A stretch of DNA of 20,256 bases from an uncultured Microbacteriaceae bacterium. GTDB taxonomy: Bacteria; Actinomycetota; Actinomycetes; Actinomycetales; Microbacteriaceae. Of this stretch, positions 14,793-20,256 are shown piece after piece (within the stretch, counting starts at the first letter, position 1; the number at the start of each line of letters is the position of its first letter). The DNA is taken from NCBI GenBank assembly GCA_943914115.1, contig CALUAU010000021.1:1-20256 (forward strand), written 5' to 3'. The position numbers and the translations under genes are program-made. The notes below the pieces were generated by a model. It made no database searches and was not told where the DNA came from. It saw only the letters and a list, made by a program, of their open reading frames with translations.

Positions 14793-15887
14793 CTACTGAG
14801 CGGGCTTGGGCGATGCGGGCGAGTTGATCTCGATCTTGCCGTCGATGATGTCTTGCTTGAGCTGGTCGAGTTCGCCGGTCAGCCCCTCGGGTAGATCCTT
14901 CTCAAACTCACCGAAGCTAGACAGGCTCACACCACCGTTTTCGAGGGTGCCGGTGTAGGCGCCGCTTTCGAACTTGCCTTCAACATCCGATTTGATGGCG
15001 TCGAACACGGTGACGTCAAGCCCCTTCTGCACCGAGACGAAGACGCGGTCGGCGATCGACGGGTCTTGTTTGGCGAGGTCGCTGTCAACACCAATGATCA
15101 GTGCGTCGCTGCCGGCATCCTTAATAGCTTCAACACCACCCTGGTAGAGGGGGCCACCCACCGGCATGATGATGTCGGCGCCACGGGCCAGGAAGCCCTC
15201 GGTGATCTGCTTGGCCTTGGCCTGGTTGGTGAAGTCACCAACGAACGACCCCTTCTGGTCGTCCATGTTCCAACCGAGCACCTTGACGTCGGTGCCCTTT
15301 TGCTCGTTGTAGTAGCGAACACCCGCGTCGAAGCCGTCCATGAAGATCGTCACGGTGGGCAGCTGTGCACCACCGTAGGTGGCCACGGTGCCACTTTCGG
15401 TCTTGGCGGCGGCAGCGTAACCAGCGAGGAACGCGGCCTGCGCGGTGTCGTAGTTCAAACCGAGAATGTTGTCGCCCTCGAGCCAGTCAACGTCAACGAT
15501 GGCGTAGTGCACATCGGGGTGCGCGTTCGCCGACTCCTGGGTGGCGTCAGCGAGCTTGAAACCGACGGGAACGATGATGTTGCAGCCGGCGCCGATCATG
15601 GCGTTGAGGTTCTCGGTGTAGTCACCCTCAGTGGTCGACTCGGCCTGACGAGTCTGAATGCCGAGCTCAGTTTCGGCCTGCTTAAAACCTGCATACGAGA
15701 GCTCGTTGAACGAGCGGTCGTCAAAACCACCCTCATCCGAAACGATGCAGGCCAGGTAGTCTGAGTTGTCTCCACCGGCACCGCTTGCCCCTGGCTCACC
15801 GGGAGCAGCACCACAGGCGGTCAGCGCCATCGAGGCGGTCGCCAACAGTCCAAATGCCGAAAGAATCTTCTTGTTACGCGAAGTCAC
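14793..15887 (-). CDS. BMP/PnrA-family nucleoside-binding lipoprotein
   Basis: A 364-residue lipid-anchored substrate-binding protein. The signal peptide MTSRNKKILSAFGLLATASM runs into lipobox LTAC with Cys25. A Gly/Ala-rich linker follows. The Bmp family hallmark VSDEGGFDDRSFNELSYAGFKQ is at about 49-70, and further typical segments such as AMIGAGCNIIVPVGF and AFLAGYAAAA follow. Family members with known ligands, such as Treponema PnrA and B. subtilis NupN, bind purine or other nucleosides. The GTG at 15887 has AAGGAGGA six bases upstream, a very strong ribosome site. It is the first gene of the nucleoside operon, separated from the ATPase gene by a strong hairpin. A quorum or autoinducer role is not suggested. 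Confidence 0.95.
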   Translation of the reverse strand: MTSRNKKILSAFGLLATASMALTACGAAPGEPGASGAGGDNSDYLACIVSDEGGFDDRSFNELSYAGFKQAETELGIQTRQAESTTEGDYTENLNAMIGAGCNIIVPVGFKLADATQESANAHPDVHYAIVDVDWLEGDNILGLNYDTAQAAFLAGYAAAAKTESGTVATYGGAQLPTVTIFMDGFDAGVRYYNEQKGTDVKVLGWNMDDQKGSFVGDFTNQAKAKQITEGFLARGADIIMPVGGPLYQGGVEAIKDAGSDALIIGVDSDLAKQDPSIADRVFVSVQKGLDVTVFDAIKSDVEGKFESGAYTGTLENGGVSLSSFGEFEKDLPEGLTGELDQLKQDIIDGKIEINSPASPKPAQ

Positions 15888-15934
15888 CGGGTTCCTCCTT
15901 GGTTGATTCGCTACAGCGCGAATTCCTCAGATAG

Positions 15935-15940
15935 ATCCTA
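15935..15940 (-). promoter_or_regulatory. Possible -10 of the nucleoside operon
   Basis: TAGGAT on the minus strand (15940-15935) fits the TAnnnT pattern and is 47 bases before the GTG of the binding-protein gene. No convincing -35 lies 16-18 bases upstream. The surrounding stretch is A-rich for this genome, which favours a promoter somewhere in the 101-base gap, but the exact site is uncertain. Confidence 0.3.
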
Positions 15941-15962
15941 CTTCGATTTTCTTTCGCCATTC

Positions 15963-15975
15963 GCCAAAAGTTGGC
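15963..15975 (-). repeat. Small palindrome after manC
   Basis: GCCAA, a three-base spacer and TTGGC form a short palindrome 13 bases past the manC stop codon and just upstream of the presumed nucleoside-operon promoter. It could be a weak hairpin ending manC or an operator half-site pair. A 5-base stem is weak evidence by itself. Confidence 0.25.
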
Positions 15976-15988
15976 ATTTGTTTGCGAT

Positions 15989-17104
15989 CTACAACACTTC
16001 GGGATGCGAAGACTCGCCAATCTTGGCAACCAGCTGCTTGACCTGCTGCGAACGATCACAGGTGGTGACCAGCAGCGCATCCTCGGTATCGACCACGACA
16101 ACGTTCGGGATACCCGCCACAGCAATTACCCGATCGGTGTGGCTCACCACCAATCCGGTGGCATCATGCGAAACCACCCTGTCGGCGTCGCCGATCACCG
16201 TAACTGCCGCATCCGAGTCGGCCTCGAGATGCACTCGCGTCACCGACGCGAAGTCGCCAACATCATCCCAACCAAAAAAGCCGGGGATAACCGCGAGCGC
16301 CCCCTGCTTCGCCGCCGGTTCGGCAACGGTGTAGTCAATCGCGACCTTGTCGAGACTCGGCCACACACGCTCGACCACCTCATCGCGCTGATCGGTGTCC
16401 CAAGCCGCCGCGATTTCCCGCACGCCAGCGGCAAGCTCGGGTGCGTTCTCGGCGAGCACCTCAAGCAGCCGTGCCGCCTTGGCAATAAACATGCCGGCGT
16501 TCCACAAGTACTCACCCGACGATACGTAGCGGCGGGCGGTGCCAAGGCTCGGCTTTTCAACGAACGCCTCAACCGCTCGCGCCGAAGGCGCCCCCGCGAT
16601 CGAAAGCGGTTCACCGGCGCGAATGTATCCAAACGCGGTGGAGGGCTCGACCGGCTGGATACCGATAGTGACGATATAGCCCTCTTCGGCAGCTCCAACT
16701 GCTTCACGAACGGCGCGGCGGAAGCGCACATCTGAATGCACCAGATGATCGGCGGCAAACGAACCGAGCACCGCACCCGGGTGACGCCGCTCCAAAATCG
16801 CTGCAGCCAGCCCGATTGCGGCCGAAGAATCGCGACCGCTGCGCTCGAGCACAACATTTTCGCAACCCAGTTCGGGCAGCTGCTCACGCACTTCACCGGC
16901 ATGGCTTTCGCCGGTAACCACCATGATGCGCTGCTCGCTACACAGCGGCACCAGCCGCAGCCAGGTTGAGCGCAGCAGCGTCTCGCCCGTTCCAGCAATG
17001 TCGTGCAAGAACTTCGGCCGATTTGCTCGGCTCAGCGGCCATAGACGCGAACCCACTCCCCCGGCTGGAATAACGGCATAGAAGTTGTCGAGATTCGGTG
17101 ACAT
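15989..17104 (-). CDS. manC: mannose-1-phosphate guanylyltransferase
   Basis: A 371-residue cytosolic nucleotidyltransferase making GDP-mannose from mannose-1-phosphate and GTP. The N-terminal signature FYAVIPAGGVGSRLWPLSR is at about 8-26, with KFLHD following. Other blocks are LERSGRDSSAAIGLAAA, AADHLVHSD (metal/nucleotide site), AFVEKPSLGTARRYV and LWNAGMF. Only the guanylyltransferase domain is present, with no phosphomannose isomerase fusion, like the actinobacterial single-domain enzymes. I place the start at the ATG at 17104, preceded by a GGTGGA ribosome site. An in-frame start at 17203 would add 33 unconserved residues lying across the leader hairpin. The last residues read ESSHPEVL. 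It is divergent from a mannosyltransferase-like gene, which fits supply of its donor for lipoglycan or cell-wall mannosylation. Confidence 0.94.
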   Translation of the reverse strand: MSPNLDNFYAVIPAGGVGSRLWPLSRANRPKFLHDIAGTGETLLRSTWLRLVPLCSEQRIMVVTGESHAGEVREQLPELGCENVVLERSGRDSSAAIGLAAAILERRHPGAVLGSFAADHLVHSDVRFRRAVREAVGAAEEGYIVTIGIQPVEPSTAFGYIRAGEPLSIAGAPSARAVEAFVEKPSLGTARRYVSSGEYLWNAGMFIAKAARLLEVLAENAPELAAGVREIAAAWDTDQRDEVVERVWPSLDKVAIDYTVAEPAAKQGALAVIPGFFGWDDVGDFASVTRVHLEADSDAAVTVIGDADRVVSHDATGLVVSHTDRVIAVAGIPNVVVVDTEDALLVTTCDRSQQVKQLVAKIGESSHPEVL

Positions 17105-17151
17105 GGGTTCCACCGTACTTGCCGAAGGCACCACGCATGCATCACGGCACG

Positions 17152-17174
17152 AAAAACCATCCGCGCGGCGGATG
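17152..17174 (-). terminator. Terminator-like hairpin with U run in the manC leader
   Basis: On the manC coding strand, CATCCGC, a three-base loop and GCGGATG (17174-17158) form a 7-base perfect stem, followed after one G by TTTTT (17156-17152). This is the canonical intrinsic-terminator layout. It lies about 48 bases before the manC start and has no gene of the same direction immediately upstream. It could attenuate manC or stop antisense transcription coming from the divergent glycosyltransferase promoter region. Confidence 0.5.
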
Positions 17175-17249
17175 TTGCGCGTGCCCAGCTGTTCGCCTCG
17201 CATTCACCCGCGCGACACCCGGTTTTACCGCGAGGCTACCCTGCCGACC

Positions 17250-17274
17250 TATGGTCAACTCACTATGCGAGTTG
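17250..17274 (+). promoter_or_regulatory. -10 element and palindrome at the glycosyltransferase start
   Basis: TATGGT at 17250-17255 fits a -10 box nine bases before the ATG at 17265, so the transcript would have a leader of only two or three bases. No Shine-Dalgarno run is present. Directly after it, CAACTC (17256-17261) and GAGTTG (17269-17274) form a 6-base inverted repeat whose 7-base centre holds the start codon. It could be an operator at the transcription start or a chance pairing. Confidence 0.35.
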
Positions 17275-18407
17275 CCGTGGTCACCGAGAGTTTTCTCCCG
17301 ACTATCAACGGGGTCACCAATAGCGTGAAAAAAGTGCTCGACCACCTCGCACTGCGCGGCCACGAGGCCATCGTCATCTGCCCCTGGGCGGATGCGCCCG
17401 AAAGCTACGCCGGGTTCAAAGTGCACCAGGTGCCGGCCCTGGCGGTGCGTGAGTTCCCGGTGGGTCTGCCGAATCTCAGCGTGCAGCGCATCCTCGATGA
17501 TTTCGCCCCCGACGTGCTGCATGCCGCATCGCCGGTGCTGCTCGGCGGCCACGCTATTTTGGCGGCAAAGCGACGCGGCATCCCCGCCGTCGCGATATTC
17601 CAGACCGATATTGCTGGCTACACCGCCCGCAACGGTGTGGGGCTGATGCGCGACCTTGCCTGGTCGGTGCTGCGCTATGTGCACAACCAGGCCGATCTCA
17701 CCCTCGCTCCCTCCACCGCCTCGATTCGTGACCTTGCCCGCAATCGCATCGAGCGCGTTGCCCGCTGGGGCCGCGGTGTTGACCTACAGGCCTACCATCC
17801 GCAACACCGACAGGATGCGGCAACTCAGCGGCTTCGCGCTGAACTCGCCCCCGGGGGTGAAACCGTGATCGGCTATGTGGGGCGCCTGGCACCCGAAAAG
17901 CAGGTGGAGCGGCTTGCCCAATTGCGAGGGCTTCCCGGAATCCGCATCGGGATCGTCGGGGATGGGCCCAGCGAGCCCGCGCTGCGCGCCCAGTTCACCG
18001 AACTGCCGGTGGTGTTTCTTGGCCGCCGCACCGGCGCCGAACTTTCGAGCGCCTACGCGGCGTTCGATATTTTTGTGCACACCGGCACCGAAGAAACGTT
18101 CGGGCAGACCCTGCAGGAGGCACACGCTGCGGGACTACCGGTAGTGGCACCGCTGGCGGGTGGCCCGGTTGATCTCATCACGCACGGCACCGACGGCTAT
18201 CTCTTTGATGCTTCGCTCGATGGTGGCCCCGACAGTATGTGTAACTACATCGAGCGGCTCGTCGAAAACGCTCCGCTGCGGGCGCGTATGGGTGAGGCCG
18301 GTCGGCGACGGGTGCTCGAGCGCTCGTGGGAAAACGTGTGCGACGAACTTTTGGCGCACTACCGCAGCGTGTGCATCCCCGCCGCAATCACCACCGCAGC
18401 CTCGTAA
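17265..18407 (+). CDS. GT4-family glycosyltransferase, probable GDP-mannose-dependent alpha-mannosyltransferase
   Basis: A 380-residue GT-B fold enzyme. The N-terminal MRVAVVTESFLPTINGVTNSV is the signature of the MgtA/PimB-like group, including M. tuberculosis Rv0557 (MgtA). An acceptor-side Rossmann domain covers roughly 1-190. The C-terminal domain begins near VIGYVGRLAPEKQVERL, with RxxxEK-type donor contacts, and holds the EETFGQTLQEAHAAGLPVVAP block with the E-x7-E pair that binds the nucleotide-sugar. There is no transmembrane segment, so it would act at the inner face of the membrane, probably on glycolipids such as diacylglycerol glycolipids or lipomannan precursors. The start at 17265 is chosen because the family motif begins there; 60 in-frame upstream codons lack similarity and overlap manC. 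The adjacent divergent manC supports mannose as the sugar; the acceptor is unknown. Confidence 0.9.
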   Translation: MRVAVVTESFLPTINGVTNSVKKVLDHLALRGHEAIVICPWADAPESYAGFKVHQVPALAVREFPVGLPNLSVQRILDDFAPDVLHAASPVLLGGHAILAAKRRGIPAVAIFQTDIAGYTARNGVGLMRDLAWSVLRYVHNQADLTLAPSTASIRDLARNRIERVARWGRGVDLQAYHPQHRQDAATQRLRAELAPGGETVIGYVGRLAPEKQVERLAQLRGLPGIRIGIVGDGPSEPALRAQFTELPVVFLGRRTGAELSSAYAAFDIFVHTGTEETFGQTLQEAHAAGLPVVAPLAGGPVDLITHGTDGYLFDASLDGGPDSMCNYIERLVENAPLRARMGEAGRRRVLERSWENVCDELLAHYRSVCIPAAITTAAS

Positions 18408-18458
18408 CACCACCACAAGCGAGCATCCCAAAGTGAACAGCAGCGACCTCGAACCCGG

Positions 18459-18488
18459 TTCCAGCTCGCCTCAAGAAAGGGGTAACCT
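18459..18488 (+). promoter_or_regulatory. Possible sdh operon promoter
   Basis: In the 176-base gap before sdhC, TAACCT at 18483-18488 fits a -10 box and TTCCAG at 18459-18464 is a half-matching -35 at 18-base spacing. The -35 overlaps a GAACC-C-GGTTC palindrome at 18451-18461. If used, the leader before sdhC would be about 90 bases. No other structured element was recognised in the gap. Confidence 0.3.
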
Positions 18489-18583
18489 GGGAGAGCATTG
18501 CGTGCCGACTGCGAACTCGCATTCGACCAAACCACCCGTGCGACCGGTACGGCGCCGGGGCCAGACAACAGAAGGGTAGTTCC

Positions 18584-19009
18584 GTGTCAGCTGTTCAGAC
18601 CGGCACCCCCACCCCACCCCAAACCGCAAAGAAGAAGGCTGCCATGGGTGGCAGCCTCTACCGCGGTAACGAGGGGATGTGGTCGTGGGTGCTGCACCGC
18701 ATCACCGGTGTTGCAATCTTCTTCTTCCTGCTCGTGCACGTGCTTGACGGCGCACTGACACTCATTAGCCCCGAGGTGTACGACGCGGTGATCGGCGCCT
18801 ACAAGACCCCGATCATGGGCATCGGCGAGCTCGGGCTCGTTGCAGCCATCTGCTACCACGCATTCAACGGTCTGCGCATCATCATCGTCGACTTCGTGCC
18901 CGGAGCCACCCGCATCCAGCGGGGCCTGTTCTGGGGCGTGATCGCACTGTGCGTGATCGTCATGATCCCCTTCGCAATTGTCCACCTGTCGAACGTGTTC
19001 TCACACTAG
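18584..19009 (+). CDS. sdhC: succinate dehydrogenase cytochrome b556 subunit
   Basis: A 141-residue membrane anchor of complex II, which binds heme b and quinone. Three transmembrane helices are visible at about 40-58, 80-103 and 114-134. The SdhC motif SWVLHRITG (34-42) lies before helix 1. His92 in CYHAFNGLR in helix 2 is the expected heme ligand, in the place of the HxxxGxRH motif. The N-terminal 20 residues are hydrophilic and Pro/Thr/Lys rich. The GTG start has GAAGG about nine bases upstream. It is the first gene of sdhCDA; the order matches M. tuberculosis Rv3316-Rv3319, and sdhB is expected after the window. Confidence 0.95.
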   Translation: MSAVQTGTPTPPQTAKKKAAMGGSLYRGNEGMWSWVLHRITGVAIFFFLLVHVLDGALTLISPEVYDAVIGAYKTPIMGIGELGLVAAICYHAFNGLRIIIVDFVPGATRIQRGLFWGVIALCVIVMIPFAIVHLSNVFSH

Positions 19010-19027
19010 GAAGGGAGTGCAGTAACC

Positions 19028-19474
19028 ATGACTATTCAGAGCGTTGAATACCCCCGCACCCCGCTATCAGAACGCAAGCAGGGTGGCATCAACTGGGAAC
19101 GCGTCGGCTGGCAGTACATGCGCATTTCAGGCGTGCTGCTCATCGTGCTCGTGTTCGTGCACCTCTACTCGAACCTCGTTGCCGGCCAGGGTGTCGGTCA
19201 GATCGAATACCGCTACGTCGTCGACAACAAGTTCTCGGTTCCGTTCTGGCTCATCTGGGACGCACTGCTGCTGGTGCTCGCCCTCATCCACGGCACCAAC
19301 GGGATGCGCACCCTCGTCAACGACTACGTGCACAAGGCGGGCACCCGTAAGGCCCTCACCACCGTGCTCTGGGTCGCCTGCGTCGTTGAGATCGTGCTCG
19401 GTCTCATCGTGCTCATTGTCTTCGCCGTCGAGCCCTGCATCGCAGGCGCCGGCTCGGCAAACATCTGCGCGTAA
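19028..19474 (+). CDS. sdhD: succinate dehydrogenase hydrophobic membrane anchor subunit
   Basis: A 148-residue second membrane anchor of complex II. Three hydrophobic helices lie at about 32-50, 73-95 and 110-134. LVFVHLYSNL with His45 and LIHGTNGMRTLVNDY with His88 are the conserved blocks; His88 is the likely second axial heme ligand. The ATG is preceded by AGGAAGGGAG with a ten-base spacer, 18 bases after the sdhC stop codon. The C-terminus is unusually free of charge and carries two cysteines. It should pair with SdhC to anchor SdhA and SdhB on the cytoplasmic face. Confidence 0.94.
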   Translation: MTIQSVEYPRTPLSERKQGGINWERVGWQYMRISGVLLIVLVFVHLYSNLVAGQGVGQIEYRYVVDNKFSVPFWLIWDALLLVLALIHGTNGMRTLVNDYVHKAGTRKALTTVLWVACVVEIVLGLIVLIVFAVEPCIAGAGSANICA

Positions 19475-19505
19475 GCGGCGTTAACGATTTAGGAGAAAAC
19501 CACTC

Positions 19506-20256
19506 ATGGCTGCAGAACAGCTCAAAGACGAGACGAAGGTAATCGACGGCGTAACCGTCCACTACCACCGCAACGAAATCGTCATCGTCGGCGCCGGTGG
19601 CGCTGGCATGCGCGCGGCAATCGAAGCCGCCGAAACCGCGGGCACCGGTGCCTGCATCGACGTCATCACCAAGCTCTACCCCACCCGCTCGCACACCGGT
19701 GCAGCACAGGGCGGTATGGCTGCCGCACTCGCCAACGTTGAAGAAGACAACTGGGAGTGGCACACCTACGACACCGTCAAGGGTGGCGACTACCTCGTCG
19801 ACCAAGACTCGGCCGAGATCCTCGCGAAAGAGGCCATCGACGCCGTTCTCGACCTCGAAAACATGGGTCTGCCCTTCAACCGCACGCCCGAAGGCAAGAT
19901 CGACCAGCGTCGCTTCGGTGGCCACACCCGCGACCACGGTAAAGCCCCCGTGCGCCGCGCCTGCTACGCGGCCGACCGCACCGGCCACATGATTCTGCAG
20001 ACGCTCTACCAGAACTGCGTCAAGCACAACATCCGCTTCTTCAACGAGTACTACGCACTCGACCTCGCGTTCACCGAGGTTGACGGCGTGAAGCGCCCCA
20101 GCGCCATCATCGCCTACGAACTCAAAACCGGGCACCTACACGTGTTCCAGGGCAAGTCGTTCGTGTTCGCCACCGGTGGTTTCGGCAAGATCTTCAAAAC
20201 CACCTCGAACGCGCACACCCTCACCGGTGACGGCGTCGGCATTATCTGGCGCAACG
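19506..20256 (+). CDS. sdhA: succinate dehydrogenase flavoprotein subunit (3' end beyond window)
   Basis: The first 250 codons of the catalytic FAD subunit, open to the end of the window. It oxidises succinate to fumarate in the TCA cycle and passes electrons to SdhB. The FAD dinucleotide motif VGAGGAGMRAA is at 28-38. SHTGAAQGG (62-70) holds His63, the covalent FAD attachment site. Further SDH/fumarate reductase blocks are LPFNRTPEGKIDQRRFGGHT, KAPVRRACYAADRTGHMIL and FVFATGGFGKI. The ATG follows AGGAG ten bases upstream and lies 31 bases after sdhD. No frameshift is seen in the part present. Fumarate reductase is the only real alternative, and the sdhC/sdhD context favours succinate dehydrogenase. 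Confidence 0.97.
   Translation, partial: MAAEQLKDETKVIDGVTVHYHRNEIVIVGAGGAGMRAAIEAAETAGTGACIDVITKLYPTRSHTGAAQGGMAAALANVEEDNWEWHTYDTVKGGDYLVDQDSAEILAKEAIDAVLDLENMGLPFNRTPEGKIDQRRFGGHTRDHGKAPVRRACYAADRTGHMILQTLYQNCVKHNIRFFNEYYALDLAFTEVDGVKRPSAIIAYELKTGHLHVFQGKSFVFATGGFGKIFKTTSNAHTLTGDGVGIIWRN

Noticed and set aside
15066..15764. 232-codon open frame on the plus strand
   Set aside because: Antisense to the BMP lipoprotein gene and in register with its codon bias; no plausible start signal or domain.
15971..16735. 254-codon open frame on the plus strand
   Set aside because: Antisense to manC, with composition typical of a shadow frame in GC-rich DNA. manC motifs on the other strand are unambiguous.
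19413..20135. 240-codon open frame on the minus strand, Val/Gly/Asp rich
   Set aside because: It mirrors sdhD and sdhA; the strong sdhA motifs on the plus strand explain the open frame as a codon-bias shadow.
1..20256. CRISPR arrays, tRNA or rRNA genes, insertion sequences, integrases, toxin-antitoxin or defence genes
   Set aside because: Reading the window, no regularly spaced repeats, no tRNA-like cloverleaf at gene ends (including the module borders) and no transposase or integrase motif were seen. Long terminal repeats flanking the amino-acid module were looked for by eye only and not found.

Overview
The window looks like chromosome of a high-GC Gram-positive bacterium (Actinomycetota), most likely family Microbacteriaceae; genus cannot be fixed from sequence alone. 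The reasons are GC-rich codon use, frequent GTG starts, and a gene neighbourhood (phospho-sugar mutase, add, deoA, cdd, then sdhCDA) that matches the Mycobacterium tuberculosis order pmmB, add, deoA, cdd, sdhCDAB. No tRNA, rRNA, CRISPR, transposase, integrase or phage gene was seen. Coding density is very high; the longest non-coding gap is about 214 bases.

Layout. (1) 1-2703: the 3' part of a PGM2-type phospho-sugar mutase (+), then an orphan PTS EIIA-like gene and adenosine deaminase (both -, overlapping ATGA). (2) 2918-8755: a self-contained amino-acid module. It has a diaminopimelate-decarboxylase-like lysA gene, a lipoprotein binding protein, a permease and an ATPase of a polar/basic amino-acid ABC importer (all -), divergent from a PucR-type regulator (+). 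(3) 8752-15887: a six-gene nucleoside uptake and breakdown operon on the minus strand, in transcription order BMP/PnrA-like lipoprotein, two-domain ABC ATPase, two permeases, cdd, deoA. (4) 15989-18407: mannose-1-phosphate guanylyltransferase (-) divergent from a GT4 mannosyltransferase-like gene (+). (5) 18584-end: sdhC, sdhD and the first 250 codons of sdhA (+).

How they fit together. The BMP transporter would import nucleosides. Cdd and Add would deaminate cytidine and adenosine, DeoA would release (deoxy)ribose-1-phosphate from thymidine/deoxyuridine, and the PGM2-type mutase at the left edge is a good candidate for conversion to the 5-phosphate. The amino-acid module sits between add and deoA, which are adjacent in M. 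tuberculosis; hand-sampled lines of its transporter genes are also lower in GC than the flanking genes, so it looks like an insertion into an old nucleoside-salvage locus. GDP-mannose made by the guanylyltransferase is the expected donor for the neighbouring glycosyltransferase. SdhCDA belongs to complex II.

Nothing here is clearly a wholly new system. The points most worth following are the lysA/importer/PucR module, the orphan EIIA coupled to add, a 16-base near-perfect inverted repeat pair upstream of add, a terminator-like hairpin in the manC leader, and apparently leaderless starts for two genes.
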